This document shows, in pieces, positions 43,863 to 51,998 of a DNA stretch of 64,000 nt. The notes beneath the pieces were generated by a model, which ran no database searches, had not been told where the DNA came from, and saw only the letters and a list, made by a program, of their open reading frames with translations. The stretch is from the NCBI GenBank assembly GCA_946413245.1, contig CAMKJS010000002.1:22695-86694 (forward strand), given 5' to 3'. Both the position numbers and the translations under genes were made by a program. Each line of letters starts with the position of its first letter. The stretch's first letter is position 1. The stretch comes from an uncultured Clostridia bacterium. Lineage in GTDB: Bacteria > Bacillota > Clostridia > Christensenellales > Aristaeellaceae.

Positions 43863-43956
43863 ACAAAAACACGCCCCTCCCATGCCGCGGAAGCGCGTGA
43901 AAAAGCATACGAAAAAACGTTAGGCTCTGCGTCACGCGACCTTCCGACGGCAACAT
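43774..43956 (-). CDS. Upstream reading frame 2 in the ABC-F leader, overlapping the ABC-F start
   Basis: A 60-codon frame beginning MLPSEGRVTQ, with GGGAG nine bases before its ATG. It runs across both arms of the attenuator and 80-odd bases into the ABC-F gene in another frame. Ribosomes using it would melt the leader hairpins. Coding status is uncertain; it may simply be open by chance. Confidence 0.3.
   Translation of the reverse strand: MLPSEGRVTQSLTFFRMLFHALPRHGRGVFLYGETAFESGQSDEILRGPAADPPGSSGGF
43865..43946 (-). promoter_or_regulatory. Attenuator: mutually exclusive antiterminator and terminator hairpins
   Basis: On the minus strand, CGGAAG-gt-CGCGTGA (43946-43932) pairs with TCACGCGCTTCCG (43900-43888) to make an antiterminator. 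The same 3' arm, CACGCGCTTCC (43899-43889), can instead pair with GGAGGGGCGTG (43880-43870) with one mismatch and a GCGGCATG loop, followed by TTTTT: an intrinsic terminator. The terminator's 3' arm contains the Shine-Dalgarno of the ABC-F gene, whose ATG begins two bases after the TTTTTG run. Confidence 0.75.
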
Positions 43957-44006
43957 GAAATCACACTCCCGGAGCATTGTTCCGGAAGGGTTGCTGCAGC
44001 CGAAAT

Positions 44007-44024
44007 TCAGTCGCGGATTTTCAT
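44007..44024 (-). CDS. Five-codon upstream reading frame 1 in the ABC-F leader
   Basis: ATG-AAA-ATC-CGC-GAC-TGA, encoding MKIRD, about 30 bases after the predicted transcription start, with CAGGG five bases before the ATG. Very short leader peptides precede some inducible ABC-F genes (for example lmo0919 of Listeria). A drug-stalled ribosome here could favour the antiterminator. Coding is a proposal only. Confidence 0.4.
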   Translation of the reverse strand: MKIRD

Positions 44025-44060
44025 CAGTCCCTGAAACCGTCCTTTCTTTGATCTGTCATT

Positions 44061-44089
44061 AAAATACAGGAACAGAAGCCGTTTGTCAA
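44061..44089 (-). promoter_or_regulatory. Promoter of the ABC-F gene
   Basis: TTGACA (44089-44084), 17-bp spacer, TATTTT (44066-44061) on the minus strand. It lies just beyond the MATE gene stop (44110) and yields a leader of about 190 bases before the ABC-F start, long enough for the attenuator. Confidence 0.75.
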
Positions 44090-44109
44090 GCCGTCTCCGG
44101 ACAATTCCG

Positions 44110-45483
44110 TTACTGTTCCAGCACGTTTTCCCGGGTGACGTTCCGCAGCCACTTCTTGCTCCGGTAATGCCCGATAACCCACGGCCATTTCACGAACTCG
44201 TCCGTACACAGCAGAAAATACACCCACATCGGCGGCAGCTTCAGCACCGCGGCGGACAGGAATCCCAGCGGCAGAGCGTAAAGCCACATGTCGATTGTGT
44301 CGCAGACAAACCCGAAGCGGCTGTCCCCGCCCGCGCGGAACACGCCCGCGATCAGGGTGGTATTCACCGCCTGGCCCATTACATAATAGGTATTGATCCA
44401 GAGCATGCCCTTCAGAAAGCCCTTGCCTGTCTCTGTCAGACTGGCGAACCGAAGCACGAACGGCATGGCCGCCAGTACGATCAGCCCGCCGGCCAGCCCG
44501 GACAGCACCGTCAGCTTCATCAGCACCGTGGCGCCCCGGTCCGCCTCTTCCATTTTGCCGTCACCCAGCATCTGCCCCAGCAGAATGCCTCCGCCGCTGG
44601 CCACGCTGAAGCAGAGCACCGTTCCGAAGTTTCTCACCAGGGAGGTGAACGAATTGGCCGCCACCATATCCGTGCCGAGGAACTGGCCGATGATGACTGA
44701 ATACATGGAAAACGCCAGCCCCCAGGAAACGTCGTTCAGCGTCGCCGGCATAGCCATCTTCAGGAAATCCCGGAACAGCAGCTTGCTCTTGATGAACATA
44801 TAGGAAAGCTTCAGCCGGACGTCCTTGCTCCGGGCTGAAACGATCAGCGTCAGCGCCAGCTCGACGATTCTGGAAATCGAAGTCGCCAGCGCGACGCCCG
44901 CGGCGCCGAGCTTCGGGGCGCCGAACAGGCCGAAGATGAACACCGCGTTCAGCAGGATATTCAGCGTAAAGGCCACCGTGTTCAGCGCCGTGCTGACGGC
45001 TACCCGGCCCACGGAGCGGAGCGTAGCCAGATAGATTTCAATCAGGCCCCAGCACAGGTACGCCACGGAAACGTTCCGAAGATATCCGGCGCCGATGGAG
45101 ATCAGATCCGGATCCGGCGTAAAGGCCCGCATCATGAGTTCCGGAATAGTCAGCACGGCAACCGAGAACAGCAGCGTCACACCGACGGAAAAGCGCAGCG
45201 CGATGCCTTCCACCGCGTCTACCGCGCGCATGTCGCCCTTGCCGAAATACTGAGCGCTCAGCATGGTGACCCCGGTCCCCAGCCCGTACAGGATCATGAA
45301 CAGCACCGTGGCATACTGTGTCGCCAGGGAAACCGCCGAGATATGCTCCTGACCCACGAAGTTCAGCATGACCACGTCCGCGGAATTCACCGCGGCGCTC
45401 AGCAGGTTCTGCAGAATAATCGGTCCGGTCAGTTTCAGGATCCGGCCGAAAACAGCCCGTTCCTCTCTGCGGATTGTCAGCAT
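44110..45483 (-). CDS. MATE-family efflux transporter
   Basis: A 457-residue membrane protein with 12 helices in two halves, moving drugs or metabolites out with Na+ or H+. MATE features include LKLTGPIILQNLLSAAVNSADVV and the counterpart in the second half LKMAMPATLNDVSWGLAFS, plus VGRVAVSTALN between helices. The ATG at 45483 follows GGGGAGAAG; the 37 extra N-terminal codons of the ORF-track version precede the promoter. It stands directly upstream of the ABC-F gene on the same strand, but that gene has its own promoter. Confidence 0.92.
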   Translation of the reverse strand: MLTIRREERAVFGRILKLTGPIILQNLLSAAVNSADVVMLNFVGQEHISAVSLATQYATVLFMILYGLGTGVTMLSAQYFGKGDMRAVDAVEGIALRFSVGVTLLFSVAVLTIPELMMRAFTPDPDLISIGAGYLRNVSVAYLCWGLIEIYLATLRSVGRVAVSTALNTVAFTLNILLNAVFIFGLFGAPKLGAAGVALATSISRIVELALTLIVSARSKDVRLKLSYMFIKSKLLFRDFLKMAMPATLNDVSWGLAFSMYSVIIGQFLGTDMVAANSFTSLVRNFGTVLCFSVASGGGILLGQMLGDGKMEEADRGATVLMKLTVLSGLAGGLIVLAAMPFVLRFASLTETGKGFLKGMLWINTYYVMGQAVNTTLIAGVFRAGGDSRFGFVCDTIDMWLYALPLGFLSAAVLKLPPMWVYFLLCTDEFVKWPWVIGHYRSKKWLRNVTRENVLEQ

Positions 45484-45516
45484 GCGCTCTCTTCTCCCCT
45501 TCGTTCGTTCCGGCAG

Positions 45517-45545
45517 AGTATACCACAATCCCGCGAACGCAACAA
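45517..45545 (-). promoter_or_regulatory. Promoter of the MATE gene
   Basis: TTGTTG (45545-45540), 17-bp spacer ending in TGTGG, TATACT (45522-45517) on the minus strand. The block GGGATTGTGGTATACT is nearly repeated in the promoter at 50501-50529. Confidence 0.65.
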
Positions 45546-45609
45546 TCTCTCGTGATATCAGTCCCGCGTGCGATCCGAAGATTCCCGTTTCCATTTCATG
45601 GGTTTTCTG

Positions 45610-45618
45610 TGGTATAAT
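45610..45618 (+). promoter_or_regulatory. Extended -10 promoter of the GNAT-nitroreductase gene
   Basis: TGG-TATAAT preceded by CTG; no convincing -35 at 17 bp. It is about 85 bases upstream of the ATG and divergent to the MATE promoter. Confidence 0.5.
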
Positions 45619-45702
45619 CCGCCTGTCAGATCATTGGCTTCCCGTTTTCCCGATAAGAGGCCGGAGCCGTCTGACCGAATACTGAAATCAGGGAGGCCGC
45701 GT

Positions 45703-46701
45703 ATGACTGTTCAGATGATCACAGATTCTCAGCAAAAGCCGAAGATCGCCCGGGAGATTCTTGAAGCCCTTCCGGACTGGTTCGGTGTGGCGGAATCCAG
45801 GGAAAAATATATTCTGGAAAGTGGGAATCAGCCGTTTTTTGCGGCTGAACAGAACGGCTCGCCCGCCGGTTTCCTGTGCCTGAAGGAGACAGGAAACAGC
45901 ACGGTGGAGCTGGCGGTGATGGGTGTTAAGAAGGAATATCACCGTATGGGCATCGGAAAGGCTCTGTTTCAGGCCGCGAGGAAATACGCGGAGAAGGCCG
46001 GATATCTGTTTATGCAGGTCAAAACGGTTCAGATGGGCCGCTATGAGGATTACGATCGCACGAACCGATTCTATCTGAGCCTCGGATTCAGGCAGTTCGA
46101 AGTCATCCCTACCCTGTGGGATGAGGATAATCCGTGCCAGATCTATGTGCTGTCCCTTGCGGGAGCCTCTGTGCAGGACCTGATCATGAACCGGCGCAGC
46201 TACCGCGGGAAGTATAAACCGGACAAGGTGCCCCGGGAGGATCTCCGCGCCATTCTGGAAGCCGGGCTGGCCGCGCCGTCAGGCTGCAACAAACAGACGA
46301 CCAGCCTGATCGCCGTGGATAATGAAGAGCTGCTGTCAAAACTCAAGGCAGCCATTGATCCGCCTGTGGCGGAAACGGCGCCGGCCATGATCTGCGTGCT
46401 GACGAAAAGGATCGTCGCGTACCGGGACAGATGTTTCGCAACGCAGGATTACGCTGCCGCCATTGAAAACATGCTGCTGGCGATCACGGCGCTGGGATAC
46501 CGGAGCTGCTGGTACGAGGGGCACATCACTGACGCCGACCGGATCGGCGACAGGCTGGCGAAGATTCTCGGCGTCCCGGATGAATACGAGCTGGTCTGCA
46601 TTCTTCCCGTCGGTATTGCGGAAACGGCTCCCGGCTCTCCGAAGAAGCTTCCGTTTGAAGAACGGGCCTGGTTCAACGGATTCCGGAACGCCGATGACTG
46701 A
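45703..46701 (+). CDS. GNAT acetyltransferase fused to a nitroreductase-family domain
   Basis: A two-domain protein of 332 residues. Residues 1 to about 155 are a GNAT acyltransferase (VELAVMGVKKEYHRMGIGKAL is the acetyl-CoA motif A; RTNRFYLSLGFRQFE is motif B). From about 158 on there is a compact FMN-dependent nitroreductase-like domain beginning IMNRRSYRGKYKPDKVPRED and including LEAGLAAPSGCNKQTT, ENMLLAITALGYRSCWYEG and the C-terminal LPFEERAWFNGF. GGGAGG precedes the ATG at 45703. The joining is in frame with no sign of a sequencing artefact. The combined activity is unknown; it sits ahead of a methyltransferase in the same direction. Confidence 0.88.
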   Translation: MTVQMITDSQQKPKIAREILEALPDWFGVAESREKYILESGNQPFFAAEQNGSPAGFLCLKETGNSTVELAVMGVKKEYHRMGIGKALFQAARKYAEKAGYLFMQVKTVQMGRYEDYDRTNRFYLSLGFRQFEVIPTLWDEDNPCQIYVLSLAGASVQDLIMNRRSYRGKYKPDKVPREDLRAILEAGLAAPSGCNKQTTSLIAVDNEELLSKLKAAIDPPVAETAPAMICVLTKRIVAYRDRCFATQDYAAAIENMLLAITALGYRSCWYEGHITDADRIGDRLAKILGVPDEYELVCILPVGIAETAPGSPKKLPFEERAWFNGFRNADD

Positions 46702-46758
46702 CATTCCGGAAAAGGATTCGGAATACAGCAGATTCGCGAAGGGAGCGGCAGGGTAAAA

Positions 46759-47517
46759 ATGCGGGAAGAAAGCATTCAGAATAAAAAGGCATGGGAATAC
46801 GACGCCTACAACTTCTGGGTCAGGACAGCCGGAACGCCTGCGGAAAGAGCTGCCCGGGACAAGGAAGACCCGAAACGGATGCTGAAACAGTATGCACGCT
46901 ATTTTGATTCGTTCACAGGCATAAAAATCGCCAACATCTGCGGTTCCTGCGGAAAAAAGGCGATTCCGCTGGCTTTGCTTGGCTCCGACGTTACGGTTTT
47001 TGATATTTCCGAGGCGAATAAAAAGTACGCGCTTGAAACCGCAGAGGCTGCCGGAGTTTCCGTTCATTATGAGGTCTGCGATATTCTGGAAATTGATCTG
47101 GAAAAATATGCGGAAGCCTTTGACGTGGTATTTATGGAAGGCGGCGTTCTGCATTATTTCCACGATCCTGACCGGTTCATGCAGATGATGTACGCGATCA
47201 CTAAGCCCGGCGGGAAAATGATCTGCAGTGACTTTCACCCGTTCACCAAGATTTCGGACATCCTTCATCTCGAACAGCCTGCGATGAGCTATTTTTGCAC
47301 GAATGTATTTGAGGGGGAAATGGCGCACGCAAGATTCTACGAGGACGAAGTCCGGAAGCAGATTCCAAAGTGCAGATACAGAAAATACACCATCAGCGAG
47401 ATCATCAACGCCATCATCGGAAACGGCTTCATCCTGGAACGGTTTGACGAGCACCCCGCGTGGGAGAATCAGAATCTTCCCGGAGAATTCACAGCGGTAG
47501 CGAAAAAAGAAACCTGA
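46759..47517 (+). CDS. Class I SAM-dependent methyltransferase
   Basis: A 252-residue Rossmann methyltransferase: motif I is IANICGSCGKKAIPLALLG, the acidic motif II VTVFDISEANKKYA, motif III VHYEVCDILEID and the post-motif segment FDVVFMEGGVLHYFHDPDRF. The glycine-rich loop contains Cys-Gly-Ser-Cys-Gly, unusual but structurally plausible. The first 50 residues form the helical lid. GCAGGG upstream of the ATG is a fair ribosome site. It follows the GNAT-nitroreductase gene by 57 bases, perhaps as an operon. The substrate cannot be told; small molecule methylation is likely. Confidence 0.87.
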   Translation: MREESIQNKKAWEYDAYNFWVRTAGTPAERAARDKEDPKRMLKQYARYFDSFTGIKIANICGSCGKKAIPLALLGSDVTVFDISEANKKYALETAEAAGVSVHYEVCDILEIDLEKYAEAFDVVFMEGGVLHYFHDPDRFMQMMYAITKPGGKMICSDFHPFTKISDILHLEQPAMSYFCTNVFEGEMAHARFYEDEVRKQIPKCRYRKYTISEIINAIIGNGFILERFDEHPAWENQNLPGEFTAVAKKET

Positions 47518-47545
47518 TATCCCCTCCCCTGATCCGGGGATGATT

Positions 47546-47586
47546 GAAAAAAAGCAAAAACTCGCGGGGCAATATTGTCCCGCGGA
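47546..47586 (-). terminator. Intrinsic terminator after lepB
   Basis: A nearly perfect palindrome CGCGGG-ACAATATTGC-CCCGCG (47563-47584) followed on the minus strand by AGTTTTTGCTTTTTTT. It lies some 20 bases past the lepB stop and also ends the region behind the convergent methyltransferase gene. Confidence 0.85.
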
Positions 47587-47607
47587 GATTGTCCTATGTG
47601 AAAAGAA

Positions 47608-48228
47608 TTACTGGATCCCTCGTATTTCGCTGAACGGGAACAGCACGGTCCGCACATGCCCGATGATCATGTCCCGGGAGAGCGATCCCTGGGAGCGGCT
47701 GTCGTTCGAGTTGTTCCGGTGGTCCCCCATGACAAAGTATTCACCCTCCGGAACGGTATACGGGCCGAAGGTGTTCAGCCGGCCGCCCCGATACGCGTCG
47801 CTGATATACGGCTCGTCATACTTTTCCCCGTTGATGAACAGATATCCGTCCCGGATCTCCACCGTGTCTCCGGGCAAGCCCACAACCCGCTTGACGAAAT
47901 TGGTATCCCCGCGTCCCGGATACCGGCAGATCACCACGTCAAAACGCTGAGGATCTCCGCCGGTCGTGATGCGGGCCGCATTTTCCTTTGTTTCCGCGTC
48001 CTGCCAGGGAAGAGAGAGCCATGTCGTGGCATAATCGTACTTGGTCACAAACATAATCTCTCCGTCTGCCAGCGTATTGTCCATCGACTTACCGTCCACC
48101 CGGACCAGCTCAAAAGCAAATGCCCGGATCGGAACTGCGATGATTACCGCGGCAGCAATTGTCAGAACCCATTCCAGGATTTCCCGCGCAAGCGTTTTTT
48201 GTCTTTTTTCCTCTTTCTGTTTTTTCAT
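47608..48228 (-). CDS. lepB: Signal peptidase I
   Basis: Membrane-bound leader peptidase of 206 residues cleaving signal peptides of exported proteins such as the several secreted proteins in this window. A single N-terminal helix (LEWVLTIAAAVIIAVPIRAFAF) is followed by the catalytic serine in VDGKSMDNTL (S48) and the general-base lysine in NFVKRVVGLPGD (K113), then GDHRNNSNDSRSQG. This is the short Gram-positive SipS type. The start at 48228 gives a basic cytoplasmic tail, as is usual, with AAAGGCGG upstream; the extra 13 codons in the ORF track seem unlikely. Confidence 0.93.
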   Translation of the reverse strand: MKKQKEEKRQKTLAREILEWVLTIAAAVIIAVPIRAFAFELVRVDGKSMDNTLADGEIMFVTKYDYATTWLSLPWQDAETKENAARITTGGDPQRFDVVICRYPGRGDTNFVKRVVGLPGDTVEIRDGYLFINGEKYDEPYISDAYRGGRLNTFGPYTVPEGEYFVMGDHRNNSNDSRSQGSLSRDMIIGHVRTVLFPFSEIRGIQ

Positions 48229-48333
48229 GCATTTGCACCGCCTTTCAGATCGATTGGAAGAAGTCATGCAGGCCGGTACAAATATAAAGCTGCTGCTGTG
48301 ATGATTGCGTGGTCATTGAGAGGATAAACGATG

Positions 48334-49206
48334 TTACAGAAATGACATCTGCTCAAACTTTTCCGGAAAATGATTCAGATAATCAAAGCAATCATCCGGT
48401 TTATACAGGATCTGATGTTCCCGGCAGAAGTTCCGGAACAGATGCATCAGCTGCCTGCTGTCCGGGCTGGGGATCTCATACGCGTTCCCGTAGGTTCTGA
48501 TATATTTTTCCTTCAGTCCCGGAAAATGCCTGTCCAGCGCCGCGTAATAGTATTCCCGATCCCCTTCCCGCAATGTAAGTCCCATATCGAAGCAGATAAT
48601 CCCTTTCACTTCAGCCTGCGCGCAGGCTTCCAGAATCGGTATCACGTTTTCCGCAGTATCGTTGATAAAGGGCAGAATCGGTGTCAGCCAGACGACCGTG
48701 GGGATTCCCCTTTTCCGCATTTCCTCAAGCACTTCGACCCTTCTTTTTGTGCTGCATACATTCGGCTCGACGATCTGACACAGCTGACCGTCCCAGGTTG
48801 TCAGCGTGATCTGCACCACGCATTTGGCCCGCCGGTTGATTTCCTCCAGCAAGTCAATATCCCGCAGAATCCTGTCGGATTTCGTCTGCACCGCGGCCCC
48901 GAACCCATATTTGCAGATAATCTCCAGGCATTGCCGGGTCAGCTTCAGTTTTTCTTCGCAATGCATATAGGGATCCGACATGGATCCCGTACCGATCATG
49001 GCCTTCTGCCGTTTGGATCTCAGGGCCTGCTCGAGCAGTTCCGGCGCATTCTGCTTGACCTCGATGTCCTCAAAAGAATGGGTGAACTGGTAGCATCTGC
49101 TTCGGCTGTCACAGTAGATGCATCCGTGAGAGCATCCGCGGTAAATATTCATCCCGTAATGCCCGCGTCCGCCGGTCAGAATCCCTTTCGCCTCCACAAA
49201 ATGCAT
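48334..49206 (-). CDS. Radical SAM protein, SplB-like
   Basis: A 290-residue iron-sulfur enzyme. The radical SAM motif is GCSHGCIYCDSRS (CxxxCxxC), preceded by GMNIYRGC and followed by IGTGSMSDPYMHCEEKLKLT, the arrangement of the spore-photoproduct-lyase-like clade with unknown substrates. TKSDRILRDIDLLEEI and WLTPILPFINDT complete the partial barrel. GGAGGAGAATGACGG precedes the ATG. Substrate is not known; members of this clade are widespread in anaerobes outside spore formers as well. Confidence 0.88.
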   Translation of the reverse strand: MHFVEAKGILTGGRGHYGMNIYRGCSHGCIYCDSRSRCYQFTHSFEDIEVKQNAPELLEQALRSKRQKAMIGTGSMSDPYMHCEEKLKLTRQCLEIICKYGFGAAVQTKSDRILRDIDLLEEINRRAKCVVQITLTTWDGQLCQIVEPNVCSTKRRVEVLEEMRKRGIPTVVWLTPILPFINDTAENVIPILEACAQAEVKGIICFDMGLTLREGDREYYYAALDRHFPGLKEKYIRTYGNAYEIPSPDSRQLMHLFRNFCREHQILYKPDDCFDYLNHFPEKFEQMSFL

Positions 49207-49264
49207 CCGTCATTCTCCTCCGCCGCGAAGGCGGGTTTCTTTATTCATACAGCCCTTCCGGAAA

Positions 49265-50434
49265 TCAGAAATGGTCCTCCACCAGAATCGGCTTCCGGAC
49301 AAATACGCGCTCCAGCATTTCCCGGTTCCCCAGGACGACCGTGTCCTCCCGGTACAGTGCTTCCGGCAGGCTGACAGCACCGGAAGCAAGCTGCCCCAGC
49401 GCCTTTTCCGATACGATCAGATCCGGCTCCTTTTCCGTCGGTACGACTCCCTCGCCGGTTACCGCCCAGATTCCGTTATTCTCCGGAATCATTTCGTCGG
49501 TTACCCGGATCACGAACCGGCAGCCTGCCGGCTTTTTCATCGTCTCAAGCGCCTTCACCGCGTTGACCACCCGGATCATATAGCTCTGTTCCGAGGTCTT
49601 CTGAATATCATATACCAGCGGGCTGCGGATCAGGGACAGGAGTTCAATCTCCCGGGGCAGGAACAGCCGGATCGTCCCGTAATCCGCCGAGAACCGGGCC
49701 AGGAAGCCAAGGATCGCCCGGAACCCCCGCGGCCCGTTCCACGCCAGATCCCGTACGTCCAGAATAGCCTGCGGATCATGACGGATATCCTGGAAAATCA
49801 GGTACGCGACCGGTTCCTCCGCCTCATACAGCATGTAGCAGAACTTCCGGTCCTTATAATATTCACCCTTCAGGTGCTCCTCCATGCGTCGCTCGTCCCG
49901 GCAGATAGCCAGGTTGTACCCCGAAGCGCAGCGATTATACAGTTCCGTCCATGTCTGCACCGGGTCTCCCTGCTTCCACAGTCTGACTTTTCCGTAAAAC
50001 GCGTATCCCTTCAGTACGGAGGGGCTGAATTCATAAATATTTTTCCAGCAGACGGTTTCATAGCCGAATTTCCTGTAAAACGCGTGGCTGAAAGGGTACA
50101 GCGTCGAAATGACTTCCCCGTCCGCGTACGCGTGAGGAAGCAGCGCGCGGAAAATCTCCTTCACCGCGCCGTCCATCCTGTATTCGGGAAGGGTGGAAAC
50201 CGCTCCGATCCCTCCGTTCCGGATCAGGGTTCCGTCCAGCCAGCTCGTGAACTGATTGTTGATGATGTGCGCCATCAGCGTTCCGTCCTCATCAAAGGCG
50301 CCCCAGTCCTGATCAGTTTCCTTTTCGCTCTCCTGTTTTGCCTTTTCGGGATCCTCCATACGCTGATGAAACGCCACCGTCGAAATCAGCCTGGCCTGAA
50401 AACGTTCTTCTCCCTGCAGCTGCCGTATCTCCAT
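49265..50434 (-). CDS. Eis-like GNAT acetyltransferase with SCP2 domain
   Basis: A 389-residue protein of the enhanced-intracellular-survival type. The N-terminal GNAT half has GGIGAVSTLPEYRMDGAVKEIF (acetyl-CoA binding) and LYPFSHAFYRKFGYE, the middle a second GNAT-like lobe, and the last 100 residues an SCP2-like sterol-carrier fold (FVIRVTDEMIPENNGIW). Eis relatives acetylate aminoglycosides or protein lysines. ATG 50434 is preferred to 50461 because GAGGG stands before it. Its promoter is at 50501-50529. Confidence 0.87.
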   Translation of the reverse strand: MEIRQLQGEERFQARLISTVAFHQRMEDPEKAKQESEKETDQDWGAFDEDGTLMAHIINNQFTSWLDGTLIRNGGIGAVSTLPEYRMDGAVKEIFRALLPHAYADGEVISTLYPFSHAFYRKFGYETVCWKNIYEFSPSVLKGYAFYGKVRLWKQGDPVQTWTELYNRCASGYNLAICRDERRMEEHLKGEYYKDRKFCYMLYEAEEPVAYLIFQDIRHDPQAILDVRDLAWNGPRGFRAILGFLARFSADYGTIRLFLPREIELLSLIRSPLVYDIQKTSEQSYMIRVVNAVKALETMKKPAGCRFVIRVTDEMIPENNGIWAVTGEGVVPTEKEPDLIVSEKALGQLASGAVSLPEALYREDTVVLGNREMLERVFVRKPILVEDHF

Positions 50435-50500
50435 CTTTCTCTGTACCCTCATTTTCCGCATGTATTTCAGAGGTGACGTACTTCCCTCCGGATTGAGCTA

Positions 50501-50529
50501 AGAATACCACAATCCCAGATGATCCGCAA
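50501..50529 (-). promoter_or_regulatory. Promoter of the Eis-like gene
   Basis: TTGCGG (50529-50524), 17-bp spacer ending TTGTGG, TATTCT (50506-50501) on the minus strand. It shares GGGATTGTGGTAT with the MATE promoter. Confidence 0.65.
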
Positions 50530-50554
50530 TGGCCGGTTCTGCCGGGAGCATCAT

Positions 50555-50620
50555 AAAAAAACACACTCCGCCGGGTTCGGCAGGTTTCGGTTCAGCTGCC
50601 GTCCTGCCGGCGGAATGCGT
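50555..50620 (-). terminator. Terminator after the D,D-carboxypeptidase gene
   Basis: CCGCCGG and CCGGCGG arms (50568-50574 and 50607-50613) enclose a smaller GGCAGCTG-containing fold, followed on the minus strand by AGTGTGTTTTTTT. It separates the carboxypeptidase gene from the Eis promoter. Confidence 0.65.
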
Positions 50621-50645
50621 TTGTTTTCCCTGCGGGGCCTGATGG

Positions 50646-51998
50646 TTATTTCCCGGCAGTGCCCGAAACCACCATGCCATAGGCAAACAGGCGTTTCAGA
50701 TCCGTCCAGGCCATATTTCTGCCCCGTCCCCCCATCACTGCGGCAATCAGGGTGACGCCGTTCTCCTGATACGCGCCGACATAGCAGAAACCGGCTGACG
50801 AGGTATATCCGCTTTTAATCCCGGCTGCGTGCGGAATATAGTATTCGGATTCAGGATCAAAAATCTCCCATTTCAGAGACAAAGGCAGCGGCCCCCGCTT
50901 CTCCGTAGCCGGCAGGGTATATTTCAGGCACGTCACGATTTCGCGGAACAGCGCCTGCGATAAACCGTACCGCGCCGCCGTCACGAGATCCCTGGCAGTG
51001 GTATAGTGTCCTTTCGCGGTATAGCCGTGCGCATTGACAAAATGTGAATTCTTCATTCCCAGCGCCGCGGCGGTCCGGTTCATTCGCTCCGCGAAAGCTT
51101 CTGTGCTCCCTGCGCAAAGCGCCGCGACCGCGTTCGCCGCGTCATTTCCCGAGCGGATCATCATCGCATACAGCAAATCCCGCATGGTCATTGATTCCCC
51201 CGGATAAACCGGCACCAGAGAACTGTCCGTCGGTATATCCGCGGCGGCGTCCGGAATCACGATCTTCTCTTCCGGATCGCACATGGAAAGCGCCGTCAGC
51301 AGCGTCATGATTTTCGTCGTGCTTGCCGGTTCCGCCTGCTCGTCCGCGTTTTTCTCCAGCAGCGTCTCCCCGGTCACCGCGTTAATCAGGCAGGCATTTC
51401 TCGCGTAAAGATGCGTCCCCTTCAGGCTTTCCGGATGCTGATCGTCAAAGCATGCCGGCGCTTCAATCCCATAGACGCTCATGTCGCTCGACAGCAGCGT
51501 GTATTCATCTGTCGAAAGCCTTCCGTCCTGCCGGATCCGGTCCGGAACCAGCTCAGCCATCTGCTCTTCAAAAGCGGTCACCGCAGCTTCCGTATTCGCG
51601 CCGTATTTCCCGTCCGCGCTGTCCCGCAGCAGGTTCAGACCGATCAGTCTCCGCTGCGCTTCCCGGACTCGGGTGCCCCAGCTTCCCCGCAGCAGCGTAC
51701 GTAACAGTTCCCCGTTTTCCTCCCGCATGATCAGGTCAGCGGTTTTCATGTCAGGCAGCCCGGTAGGTTCTACGCCGAATCCGTTATCCGCCAGCAATGT
51801 CTGCGCCAGCATGACGGCCGAGGAGGTTTTCTCCCCCAGAATCCCGTCCGCTTCACCGATCTCGTATCCAAGGGCAAGCAGGCGCTTCTGCAGGGCTTTC
51901 AGATCCGTTTCCTCCGCCCTCGCCGGCAGAGAAAGCAAAACCAGACAGAAAGCCAGCACCGCACACATGATTCTCCTGCGCTGAAATCTCATAACCAT
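50646..51998 (-). CDS. Secreted D-alanyl-D-alanine carboxypeptidase with N-terminal peptidoglycan-binding domain
   Basis: A 450-residue penicillin-binding-protein-type serine peptidase trimming stem peptides of the wall. It has a signal peptide (cleavage near ARAEE), then two peptidoglycan-binding-domain-1-like repeats (LQKRLLALGYEIGEADGILGEKT and AQRRLIGLNLLRDSADGKYG), then the catalytic domain with STTK (S226, K229), SGN (S283) and KSG (K395). This is PBP5/DacF-like, but the C-terminal membrane helix is missing, so wall retention may depend on the binding domains. ATG 51992 is an alternative start with better ribosome-site spacing. Confidence 0.92.
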   Translation of the reverse strand: MVMRFQRRRIMCAVLAFCLVLLSLPARAEETDLKALQKRLLALGYEIGEADGILGEKTSSAVMLAQTLLADNGFGVEPTGLPDMKTADLIMREENGELLRTLLRGSWGTRVREAQRRLIGLNLLRDSADGKYGANTEAAVTAFEEQMAELVPDRIRQDGRLSTDEYTLLSSDMSVYGIEAPACFDDQHPESLKGTHLYARNACLINAVTGETLLEKNADEQAEPASTTKIMTLLTALSMCDPEEKIVIPDAAADIPTDSSLVPVYPGESMTMRDLLYAMMIRSGNDAANAVAALCAGSTEAFAERMNRTAAALGMKNSHFVNAHGYTAKGHYTTARDLVTAARYGLSQALFREIVTCLKYTLPATEKRGPLPLSLKWEIFDPESEYYIPHAAGIKSGYTSSAGFCYVGAYQENGVTLIAAVMGGRGRNMAWTDLKRLFAYGMVVSGTAGK

